From positions 1 to 37,922 of the forward strand of contig NZ_JAEKKT010000185.1 in assembly GCF_019510245.1 (NCBI RefSeq): 37,922 nucleotides of DNA, read 5' to 3'. The stretch is from Streptomyces sp. Its GTDB lineage: Bacteria > Actinomycetota > Actinomycetes > Streptomycetales > Streptomycetaceae. Under the pieces are notes generated by a model that was not told the DNA's origin, ran no database searches, and saw nothing but the letters and a program-made list of their open reading frames with translations. Positions within the stretch are counted from its first letter, which is position 1. Every line of letters starts with the position of its first letter. Below, one piece after another: positions 31,287 to 37,922 of the stretch. The position numbers and the translations under genes are program-made.

Positions 31287-32539
31287 TGCGGGCCTCCTGA
31301 GGGGTCGTCGTGGCGGGCGGGGTGTTCGGGGTCGGTGTCGTCGGGGGCCGGAGCTTCGGGGGCGGCCTCAGGGGTGGGGGTTTCGGAGTCCGGTGCCTTC
31401 GGGGCCGATGGTTCAGGGGCGGGCTCCCCGGGCGTATCGCCCTGCGGTCCCCCGGCCTCCGGTTCGTCGAAAGCCGGACGTGCGTGGTGCCACGGCGCGT
31501 CCGAGCTGCGGGGGGTTGCGGGGCGGGCCGGGGTGGCCGGCACCGCCGGCGTGTCCGGCTCCGTCTCCGTCCCCGGCTCCGTTTCCGGCGCACGCTGGGA
31601 AGCGGAGCCGCCCGAGGCAGTACGCGCCCTGCGTGGCCCCCGCGGAGCAGCCGACGGCCCCGCCGCCCGGGCGGCCCCCTCCGCGCCGGCGCGTTCCGCA
31701 ACGGCCTCCTCGGTGGGCGGCGCGCCCTGCGCAGCGGAGGCTGTCCGCTGCGAAGCGGACCCCGCGCTCGCGCTCCGTGCCCTGCGCGGAGTGGCCGTCG
31801 GTCCCGCCGCACCCGGCGTCGCAGTCGCCTCGGCCGCCTCGGCCGCCTCGGCTGCCTCCGCCGCTTGGCTCGCCGAGCCTTCCGCGGCCGTGCGGGAGCG
31901 CCGCACCGGGCGGTCGCCGGCTGCGCGGCCTGCTGCGGTGCGGGCCGGACGGGCGGGGGCGGCCGGGAGCTGGCCCTTGAGGGGACCCCACTCGTTCGGG
32001 TCGGGGACGCCCGGGGGGAGCATCTGGCGGCGCTTGGGGCCGCCGTGGTCGGACTCGCCCGGTTCCTTGGCGCCGGGCCAGGCCTTGGCGACGCGGGCGG
32101 CGAGCACGAAGTCCTTGCGGAGAGGGTGGCCCTCGAAGGTCTCCGGGAGGAGGAGGTGGTCCAGGCCGGGGTGGCCGGTGAAGCGGACGCCGAACATCTC
32201 GTGGGTCTCGCGTTCGTGCCAGCGGGCGCCCGCATAGACGCCGACGGCGGACGGGAGTTCGGGGGCGGCGTGCGGGACGGTCGTGCGCAGGAGCAGGCGG
32301 CGGACCGGGGCGAGGGCGACGACGTGGGCGGAGACGCGGAAGCCGGTGCCGGGTTCGTCGACCGCGCTCAGCCAGTCGAAGTAGGTACAGGAGAGGGTCG
32401 TTCGGGCGATCTCGAGGGCGGCGAGCCAGGAGGAGGGAGGGACGTCGACCGTCAGGACGTCGTAGGACTCGTCGGCCGTGGCTCCGGTGCCGAAGAGCTC
32501 CTCGACGGGGGCGGGCAGCCAGCCGGCCGGGGCCGTCAT
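31283..32539 (-). CDS. nuoC: NADH-quinone oxidoreductase subunit C with a long low-complexity tail
   Basis: A 418-residue protein. Residues 1-190 are an ordinary NuoC (30-kDa) domain: CTYFDWLSAVDEPGTGFRVS near 50, RWHERETHEMFGVRFTGHPG near 106 and LLLPETFEGHPLRKDFVL near 130. Residues ~190-418 are a disordered Ala/Pro/Ser/Arg/Glu tail, nearly the length of the domain itself. The tail includes imperfect repeats RRARSASAGSASQRTAS, RRARTASGGSASQRAP and RRSRTAAEGSASQAAEAA, and an EAA tandem run coded by a 9-bp repeat near 31827-31860. No NuoD sequence follows; nuoH comes next. The start overlaps the nuoB stop (ATGA). Tail function is unknown. Confidence 0.9.
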   Translation of the reverse strand: MTAPAGWLPAPVEELFGTGATADESYDVLTVDVPPSSWLAALEIARTTLSCTYFDWLSAVDEPGTGFRVSAHVVALAPVRRLLLRTTVPHAAPELPSAVGVYAGARWHERETHEMFGVRFTGHPGLDHLLLPETFEGHPLRKDFVLAARVAKAWPGAKEPGESDHGGPKRRQMLPPGVPDPNEWGPLKGQLPAAPARPARTAAGRAAGDRPVRRSRTAAEGSASQAAEAAEAAEAAEATATPGAAGPTATPRRARSASAGSASQRTASAAQGAPPTEEAVAERAGAEGAARAAGPSAAPRGPRRARTASGGSASQRAPETEPGTETEPDTPAVPATPARPATPRSSDAPWHHARPAFDEPEAGGPQGDTPGEPAPEPSAPKAPDSETPTPEAAPEAPAPDDTDPEHPARHDDPSGGPQ

Positions 32540-33156
32540 CGCGCGTCCCCCTCGCCCTCGGCCCCCGTGACGGCCGGCGGCCGGACCACGCCGCTCTGGA
32601 GGGCCGCGGCGGAGGGGCGGGGGGTGCCGTAGCGCTCCCCCAGGGATTCCGCCGCGATCTTCTCCTGGAGTTTGAGGATGCCCTGGAGGAGTGCCTCGGG
32701 GCGCGGCGGGCAGCCGGGGACGTAGACGTCGACGGGGATGATCTGGTCGACGCCCTTGGTGACCGAGTAGGAGTCCCAGTAGGGGCCGCCGCAGTTCGAG
32801 CAGGCGCCGAAGGAGATGACGTACTTCGGTTCGGGCATCTGCTCGTACAGGCGCTTGACCGCCGGGGCCATCTTGTCCGTGACCGTGCCCGAGACCACCA
32901 TCAGGTCGGCCTGGCGGGGGCCCGGCGCGAAGGGGATCACGCCGAGGCGGATGAAGTCGTGGCGGGCCATCGACGCGGCGATGAACTCGATCGCGCAGCA
33001 GGCGAGACCGAAGTTGAAGACCCAGAGCGAGTAGCGGCGACCCCAGTTGAGGACGACCTTCATCGGTTCGGGGGCGAGGCGGGCGAGCGTGCCCAGCCGC
33101 TTCGGCTCCGGCAGCGGAACAGGCTCCGACGCGGTCGCGTCCGGCGTCACGTCCAT
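32536..33156 (-). CDS. nuoB: NADH-quinone oxidoreductase subunit B
   Basis: A 206-residue subunit that holds cluster N2, the last electron carrier before quinone. The four Cys ligands are present: NFGLACCAIEF near residue 50, ISFGACSNCGG near 113 and VYVPGCPPRPEALLQG near 144. The N-terminal 20 residues are a Pro/Glu-rich extension and the C-terminal 40 residues are unique. The ATG at 33156 overlaps the nuoA stop by 10 nt; a GTG at 33150 would give the GTGA overlap seen elsewhere in the cluster, so either start is possible. Confidence 0.94.
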   Translation of the reverse strand: MDVTPDATASEPVPLPEPKRLGTLARLAPEPMKVVLNWGRRYSLWVFNFGLACCAIEFIAASMARHDFIRLGVIPFAPGPRQADLMVVSGTVTDKMAPAVKRLYEQMPEPKYVISFGACSNCGGPYWDSYSVTKGVDQIIPVDVYVPGCPPRPEALLQGILKLQEKIAAESLGERYGTPRPSAAALQSGVVRPPAVTGAEGEGDAR

Positions 33157-33557
33157 GTCAGGACGCCCTTCTTGTATGCGTACAGCAGGCCGACGGCGAG
33201 GAAGCCGAGGAAGACGAACATCTCCACGAGCGTGGTCGCGCCGTAGCCGGGGGCGGCGAAGACCGTCGCCCAGGGGAACAGGAAGATCGAGTCGACGGCG
33301 AAGATGACGTAGAGGAAGGCGTAGACGTAGTAGCGGACCTGGGTGTGGGCCCAGCCCTCGCCGACGGGATCGACTCCGCACTCGTAGGTGAGGAGTTTCT
33401 CGGGCGTGGGGACCACCGGGCGCAGCAGCCGGCCGGCGCCGAAGGCCACGGCGACGAAGACCACGCCGACCAGCGTCAGCAGTCCCACGACCGAGTAGGA
33501 CGCGAAGTAGTCCGCGGCGAGGACCGCGGTCGGTTCACCGCCCACCGTCTCCCTCAT
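33147..33557 (-). CDS. nuoA: NADH-quinone oxidoreductase subunit A
   Basis: A 136-residue three-helix subunit and first gene of the set. SVVGLLTLVGVVFVAVAFGA at residues ~22-41, LLTYECGVDPVGEGWAHTQV near 55 (the conserved cytoplasmic loop with its Cys) and YYVYAFLYVIFAVDSIFLFP near 76 with the key acidic residue. VEMFVFLGFLAVGLLYAYKK closes it. I chose the ATG at 33557 over one ten codons upstream because GAGGGA lies 6 nt before it. Upstream, 33558-33806 is a divergent promoter region shared with the sensor-kinase gene; no convincing -35/-10 pair stands out. Confidence 0.94.
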   Translation of the reverse strand: MRETVGGEPTAVLAADYFASYSVVGLLTLVGVVFVAVAFGAGRLLRPVVPTPEKLLTYECGVDPVGEGWAHTQVRYYVYAFLYVIFAVDSIFLFPWATVFAAPGYGATTLVEMFVFLGFLAVGLLYAYKKGVLTWT

Positions 33558-33806
33558 CGCGCGTCCCTCGCTCCCTCGACAGACCACGGGCCCGACCGGC
33601 CCGGTGCCGTGACCTCAGTCAACTCTTGATTCGACGATCTGTACGCACGGGAGTCTAGGCCCTGATAAAGACACGGTAAGCAGGCAGTCACACGGTGGGA
33701 CACGGTGGAGGTCCGGGACCGGGGCCGCCTGGTGGGGTTTTCCCCAGGGTGGCCCGGGCGGGGAACTCCATGGCGTCGTGCGATGGCACACGGCACGCTG
33801 GCGCAT

Positions 33807-34997
33807 ATGACCGCACCCGTACCCCGATCCCTCAGCCTCGCCGACGACGGAGAGGACCGCGAGCGACTGCCGCCCGTGCGCTTCGCCTTCGACGGTCACA
33901 CGTGGAAGGAGATCGCACACCTCCTGCTGAACCTGCCGATGTCGCTGTTCGGCTTCGTCTACGTCGTCACGACGGTGTGGGTGAGCGGTGTACTGACGCT
34001 GACGGTGATCGGCATCCCCCTGCTCGCCGCGACCCTGCTGGGCGCCCGGCAGCTGGGGAAGCTGGAGCGGGCACGCGCGCGTGCGCTGCTCGGGGTGCGG
34101 GTGGAGGAGCCGACCCCGTTGCCGTGGAGCCGGCGCGGTGCGGGCTCCGGGCGGCTGTGGCTGACGTTGAAGGACCCGGTGGGCTGGCGGACGCTGCTGT
34201 ACGACTTCATCCGGCTGCCGTGGGGGGTCCTCACCTTCTGCGTCACGCTGGTCTCCCTGTTCGTGCTGTGGCCGGTGCTGCCGTTCGTCGCGCGCGGGCT
34301 GGCCAACGTGGACCGGGCGATGGTGCGCGGCCTGCTGTCGCCCTCCGACGAGCTGGAGCGCCGTATCGCCGAACTGGAGTCGGACCGGGGGGTGGTCGTC
34401 GACACGGCCGCCGCCGACCTGCGGCGCATCGAGCGGGACCTGCACGACGGCGCGCAGGCCCGGCTCGTCAATCTGGCGATGGGGCTCGGCCTGGCGAAGG
34501 AGAAGCTCCTGGAGGATCCCGACGCGGCCGCCGCGATGGTCGAGGAGGCGCACGGCGAGGTGAAGCTGGCGCTGCAGGAGCTCAGGGATCTCGCCCGCGG
34601 CATCCATCCGGCGGTGCTGACCGACCGGGGGCTGGACGCGGCGCTGTCGTCGGTCGCCTCGCGCTGCACGGTGCCGGTCCAGGTGACCGCCGACCTGCCG
34701 TCCAGACCGGCGCCCGCGATCGAGGGCATCGCCTACTTCACCGTCTCCGAGCTGCTGCAGAACATCAGCAAGCACAGCGGGGCGCGTACCGCCGCGGTGG
34801 ACGTGTGGCGGGCCGACGACCGGCTGCTGATCCAGGTACGGGACGACGGGCGCGGCGGGGCGAGCCTGGACGGCGGCTCCGGGATGCGCGGGCTCGCGGA
34901 CCGGCTGGGCGCGGTCGACGGCCTGTTCGTCGTCGACTCACCGGTCGGCGGCCCCACCACGGTGACCGCGGAGCTGCCCTGGCGCGACCGGGCGTAA
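33807..34997 (+). CDS. two-component sensor histidine kinase (NarL-partner type), copy 1
   Basis: A 396-residue membrane kinase. The N-terminal sensor domain has four helices (LLLNLPMSLFGFVYVVTTVW near residue 36, LTLTVIGIPLLAATLLGARQ near 59, and two around 135-165). The HisKA_3 box RIERDLHDGAQARLVNLAMG puts the phospho-acceptor at His213. The HATPase region starts FTVSELLQNISKHSGA with N box NISKH near 317, DDGRGGA as G1 and GGSGMRGLADRLGAV as G2. It is followed by a paralogue and a LuxR-type regulator on the same strand. The start is uncertain: an in-frame ATG at 33783 is possible and neither has a strong ribosome site. The signal sensed is unknown. Confidence 0.9.
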   Translation: MTAPVPRSLSLADDGEDRERLPPVRFAFDGHTWKEIAHLLLNLPMSLFGFVYVVTTVWVSGVLTLTVIGIPLLAATLLGARQLGKLERARARALLGVRVEEPTPLPWSRRGAGSGRLWLTLKDPVGWRTLLYDFIRLPWGVLTFCVTLVSLFVLWPVLPFVARGLANVDRAMVRGLLSPSDELERRIAELESDRGVVVDTAAADLRRIERDLHDGAQARLVNLAMGLGLAKEKLLEDPDAAAAMVEEAHGEVKLALQELRDLARGIHPAVLTDRGLDAALSSVASRCTVPVQVTADLPSRPAPAIEGIAYFTVSELLQNISKHSGARTAAVDVWRADDRLLIQVRDDGRGGASLDGGSGMRGLADRLGAVDGLFVVDSPVGGPTTVTAELPWRDRA

Positions 34998-35121
34998 AAC
35001 AGCGCACAGGACAGCACGTGGGGCGCGGGGGTGGGGAAAACCCCCCGTTCAAGACGCCGACGGCCTCCATGGCTCCCCGACCTGTGACGGAGCAGGGTGG
35101 AGCTACGGCAGGACAGGGCCG

Positions 35122-36522
35122 ATGAGGCTGGAACAGGACGGGGCGGCGCCGATGGCCACGGAGTACGGACACGAGTACGGACACGAGTACGACGGGTACG
35201 GGCGGGACCGCGGATACGGCCACGAGCCGTACGGCGGGCGTCGGCACCGGGTCCCGGCGGTGCTGCGGGCGCCGTTCGAGGCGCGCAGCTGGCGTGAGTT
35301 CGGCTATGTCCTGCTGGGCCTGCCGGTGGGCGTCACGCTGTTCGTGTGGACCGTGACGATGCTGTCCCTCGGTGTCGGGCTGCTGGTGACCTTCATCGGG
35401 ATCCCGCTGCTGGCGGTGGCCCTCGCCGGGTGCCGCGGCTTCGGGGCACTGGAACGGACACGCGCGCGTGCGCTGCTGCGGCTGGAGGTGGCCGACCCGG
35501 AGCCGCTGCGGATGCGCAAGCCGGGGCTCTTCGCCTGGGTCGGCGCGGTACTGAAGAGCGGCACGTCCTGGCGTCACCTGCTGTACGCGGTCCTGCAGTT
35601 CCCGTGGTCGATGTTCTCCTTCGTCGTCGCCCTCAACTTCTGGGCGTACGGCTGGGCCCTGTTGACGTATCCGCTGTGGTTCTGGGTGTTCCCGATGTGG
35701 GCCGGGCAGGGCGGGCTCCAGCTGTACGGCGACGCTCACCACAGCGTCTACCTCGACAACCCGTTCGAGATCACGGTGACCGCGCTGGTGGGGCTGCTGT
35801 TCACGCTGGCCACGCCGTGGATCGTCCGGGCGCTGACGCTGGTGGACCGGGTGATGGTGAACGGGCTGCTGGGGCCGTCGAAGCTGGCGTCGCGGGTGGT
35901 GGAGCTGGAGTCGGACCGGGGGGTCGTCGTGGACACCGCCGCCGCCGATCTGCGGCGGATCGAGCGGGATCTGCACGACGGGGCGCAGGCACGGCTGGTG
36001 GCGCTGGCCATGGATCTGGGGCTGGCGAAGGAGAAGCTGCGGGAGGATCCGCAGGTCGCGGCGCGGATGGTGGACGAGGCGCACGGTGAGGTGAAGACCG
36101 CGCTGCAGGAGCTGCGGGACCTGGCCCGCGGGATCCATCCGGCCGTGCTGACCGACCGGGGGCTGGACGCGGCGCTGTCCGCGGTGGCCTCGCGGTGCAC
36201 GGTGCCGGTGCGGGTGGAGGTCGACCTGGCGGAGCGGCCGGCGGCGGCGATCGAGGGGATCGCGTACTTCACGGTGTCCGAGTTGCTGCAGAACGTCAGC
36301 AAGCACGCGCGGGCGACCGAGGCGGCGGTGGATGTGTGGCGGAGCTCGGACCGGTTGATGCTGCAGGTCGTGGACGACGGGGTCGGGGGTGCCGACACGG
36401 CGCGGGGGTCGGGGCTGGCGGGGCTGGCCGAGCGGCTGGACGCGGTCGACGGGATTCTGGTGGTGGACTCGCCGGTGGGCGGCCCTACGCGGGTGACGGC
36501 GGAGCTGCCCTGGCGTGGCTGA
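35122..36522 (+). CDS. two-component sensor histidine kinase (NarL-partner type), copy 2
   Basis: A 466-residue paralogue of the preceding kinase. It begins with a Tyr/Gly/His-rich repeat (EYGHEYGHEYDGYGRDRGYG, residues 14-33), absent from copy 1. The sensor domain has four or more helices, with FWAYGWALLTYPLWFWVFPM and a loop containing GQGGLQLYGDAHHSVYLDNP not found in copy 1. The kinase core is nearly repeated: ERDLHDGAQARLVALAMDLG with His285 as phospho-acceptor, SELLQNVSKHARATEAAVDV as N box and DDGVGGADTARGSGLAGLAE as G boxes. The start at 35122 gives MRLEQDGAAPMATEYG; the ATG at 35152 is the alternative. CACGCGCGCGTG occurs at the same relative codons in both copies. Confidence 0.9.
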   Translation: MRLEQDGAAPMATEYGHEYGHEYDGYGRDRGYGHEPYGGRRHRVPAVLRAPFEARSWREFGYVLLGLPVGVTLFVWTVTMLSLGVGLLVTFIGIPLLAVALAGCRGFGALERTRARALLRLEVADPEPLRMRKPGLFAWVGAVLKSGTSWRHLLYAVLQFPWSMFSFVVALNFWAYGWALLTYPLWFWVFPMWAGQGGLQLYGDAHHSVYLDNPFEITVTALVGLLFTLATPWIVRALTLVDRVMVNGLLGPSKLASRVVELESDRGVVVDTAAADLRRIERDLHDGAQARLVALAMDLGLAKEKLREDPQVAARMVDEAHGEVKTALQELRDLARGIHPAVLTDRGLDAALSAVASRCTVPVRVEVDLAERPAAAIEGIAYFTVSELLQNVSKHARATEAAVDVWRSSDRLMLQVVDDGVGGADTARGSGLAGLAERLDAVDGILVVDSPVGGPTRVTAELPWRG

Positions 36523-36589
36523 GGGCGGTTTCTCGCCCCCGCCGCCCCTGCCCGTCCCGTCCTCCAGGGGGTGGGCCCCTTCGACCGCC

Positions 36590-36665
36590 CGTTTCGGGGG
36601 CTGCCGCCCCCGGACCCCCGCTTCGGCCTGAACGGCCTCGTCCTCAAACGCCGGACGGGCTGGAG
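36590..36665. repeat. Streptomyces-type intergenic repeat unit
   Basis: The gap 36523-36817 contains GGGGG-CTGCCG-CCCCC (36596-36611), then CGGACCCCCGCTTCGGC and CGTCCTCAAACGCCGGACG. I recall the last string as a widely scattered element in Streptomyces intergenic regions. It occurs once in this window, so the repeat status rests on that recall. The rest of the gap holds a weak promoter region only. Confidence 0.5.
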
Positions 36666-36817
36666 GGGGTGCGGGGCCGTTTTCCACCGCGCCCCGCGGC
36701 CTGTTTTGGTTCGCCTCCTGTCGTTACCCGCACGCGCCCCGATCCGAATGCTGGAATGCTGGACTTTCGGACAGGGCAGGCATGTACGCCGGACGGGGTG
36801 CGGGGGGACGGGAGATC

Positions 36818-37489
36818 GTGGAGGACAGGGTGCGGGTGGTCATCGCCGAGGATTCGGTGCTGCTCAGAGAGGGGCTGACCCGGCTGTTGACCGACCGGGG
36901 GCATGACGTCGTCGCGGGCGTCGGGGACGCGGAGGCGCTGGTCAAGACCATCGCCGACCTGGGTGCCCAGGACGCGCTGCCGGACGTCGTCGTCGCGGAT
37001 GTGCGGATGCCGCCGACACACACCGACGAGGGCGTGCGGGCCGCCGTACGGCTGCGGAAGGCGCATCCGGGGCTCGGGGTACTGGTGCTGTCGCAGTACG
37101 TGGAGGAGCGCTACGCCACCGAACTGCTGGCCGGTTCCAGCCGGGGCGTGGGATACCTGCTGAAGGACCGGGTCGCCGAGGTGCGGGAGTTCGTGGACGC
37201 CGTGGTGCGGGTCGCCGAGGGAGGTACGGCGCTCGACCCGGAGGTCGTCGCCCAGCTGCTGGGCCGGAGCCGTAAGCAGGACGTGCTTGCGGGCCTGACC
37301 CCGCGGGAGCGGGAGGTGCTGGGGCTGATGGCCGAGGGACGGACGAACTCGGCGATCGCCCGGCAGCTGGTCGTGAGCGACGGAGCCGTCGAGAAGCACG
37401 TCAGCAACATCTTCCTCAAGCTCGGGCTCTCCCAGAGCGACGGTGACCACCGGCGTGTTCTGGCCGTTCTGACGTATCTGAACTCCTGA
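36818..37489 (+). CDS. NarL/LuxR-type response regulator
   Basis: A 223-residue regulator. The receiver domain is VRVVIAEDSVLLREGLTRLL (residues ~5-24) with the acidic pocket, VVVADVRMPP with phospho-acceptor Asp61, VLVLSQYVEERYA near 88 with the switch Ser, and YLLKDRVAE with the conserved Lys near 110. The C-terminal LuxR helix-turn-helix is LTPREREVLGLMAEGRTNSA followed by AIARQLVVSDGAVEKHVSNI. It follows two paralogous histidine kinases on the same strand with a 295-nt gap, and is the only regulator nearby. The GTG at 36818 starts exactly at the receiver; an ATG at 36782 would add 12 residues. Targets are unknown. Confidence 0.92.
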   Translation: MEDRVRVVIAEDSVLLREGLTRLLTDRGHDVVAGVGDAEALVKTIADLGAQDALPDVVVADVRMPPTHTDEGVRAAVRLRKAHPGLGVLVLSQYVEERYATELLAGSSRGVGYLLKDRVAEVREFVDAVVRVAEGGTALDPEVVAQLLGRSRKQDVLAGLTPREREVLGLMAEGRTNSAIARQLVVSDGAVEKHVSNIFLKLGLSQSDGDHRRVLAVLTYLNS

Positions 37490-37607
37490 CGGTCCGACGG
37501 CACGTGTCGGCACCGGAAGGCGGCCAGGGGGAGGGAAAATCACGACAAGTCAGGGCGAAAGGTCGTCTCAGAATTCCGTCCAGTATGCGAGCGGGCTCGG
37601 GAAGGCG

Positions 37608-37626
37608 ACCCTAACCGACGTAGGGT
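37608..37626. promoter_or_regulatory. inverted repeat upstream of korA
   Basis: ACCCTA and TAGGGT are spaced by 7 bp, 65 nt before the korA start. It is a possible operator or an element of the korA promoter. The evidence is symmetry only. Confidence 0.35.
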
Positions 37627-37690
37627 TGATTACGGGATGGTCCGCGGGACGGCCACGCCCGGACAGCCGCCTCGAAGGAGGTCCAGTTCA

Positions 37691-37922
37691 GTGACCAGCC
37701 AGGTCAGCAGGACAACGGAACAGGCCGACGGAACCGTCGTTGGAGAGCAGCGCAAGCCGGGCGGTGTGAAGGCCGTCCGGCGCCTCGATCGGGTGATCAT
37801 CCGGTTCGCGGGGGACTCGGGTGACGGTATGCAGCTCACCGGTGACCGGTTCACGTCGGAGACCGCGTCCTTCGGCAACGATCTGTCGACCCTGCCGAAC
37901 TTCCCCGCCGAGATCCGGGCCC
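37691..37922 (+). CDS. korA: 2-oxoacid:ferredoxin oxidoreductase alpha subunit (5' part only)
   Basis: The first 77 codons of a 2-oxoacid:ferredoxin oxidoreductase alpha chain, running off the right edge. After a hydrophilic N-terminus it reads RLDRVIIRFAGDSGDGMQLT near residues 36-55, followed by GDRFTSETASFGNDLSTLPN. FAGDSGDGMQ is the gamma-domain signature seen in the fused KorA proteins of actinomycetes, which convert 2-oxoglutarate to succinyl-CoA with reduced ferredoxin. The GTG at 37691 follows AAGGAGG by 8 nt. korB is expected just beyond the window. Confidence 0.9.
   Translation, partial: MTSQVSRTTEQADGTVVGEQRKPGGVKAVRRLDRVIIRFAGDSGDGMQLTGDRFTSETASFGNDLSTLPNFPAEIRA

Noticed and set aside
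31827..31860. Possible CRISPR-like short repeats
   Set aside because: They are 9-bp in-frame tandem codon repeats inside the nuoC tail, with no spacers and no cas genes in the window.
34765..36687. 640-codon minus-strand frame opposite the second kinase
   Set aside because: His/Pro/Arg-rich antisense frame with no recognisable domain; the plus-strand kinase is certain.

Overview
The window is high-GC actinobacterial chromosome, almost certainly Streptomyces. The signs are GC-rich third codon positions, frequent GTG starts, GTGA/ATGA stop-start overlaps, and a gene order that I recall from the S. coelicolor core (rplJ-rplA-rplK-nusG-secE-tRNA-Trp-aspC at one end, a partial second nuo cluster and korA at the other). 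That order is from memory; I could not run a search.

Layout. 1-4.6 kb, minus strand: translation and transcription genes (partial rplJ, a lipoprotein gene, rplA, rplK, nusG, secE, tRNA-Trp), separated by hairpin terminators. 4.8-12 kb: aspartate aminotransferase, an adenosine deaminase-family enzyme, murB, and two TetR modules with visible operators. One module is divergent from an NAD(P)-binding protein. The other controls an MFS exporter that it lies upstream of. 12-13.6 kb: a HadA/HadB-like dehydratase pair, rpmG, tRNA-Met and tRNA-Thr. 13.8-19.6 kb: an amidohydrolase that seems to have lost catalytic residues, an NmrA-like protein, a small zinc-ribbon protein, tRNA-Tyr, a YajQ-family protein, a GlsB-type membrane protein, an APC permease and a SMI1/KNR4 protein.

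19.7-22.5 kb is the accessory part. A yccF gene, translationally coupled to htpX, is cut in two. Its first 10 codons lie at 22499-22528 and its remainder at 19700-19993. The roughly 2.5 kb between them holds a different, intact yccF, a crotonase gene, the tail of an IS5-type transposase and a serine-recombinase remnant. A 9-bp inverted repeat lies at the two edges.

22.5-33.6 kb: htpX and a ten-gene set, nuoA-B-C-H-I-J-K-L-M-N, all on the minus strand and almost all overlapping. nuoD, E, F and G are absent, and NuoC has a very long low-complexity tail. 33.8-37.5 kb, plus strand: two tandem paralogous sensor kinases and one NarL/LuxR-type response regulator. The start of korA (2-oxoacid:ferredoxin oxidoreductase alpha) closes the window.

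Across all these regions the 12-bp palindrome CACGCGCGCGTG occurs nine times exactly, in both genes and gaps, far above what composition predicts.
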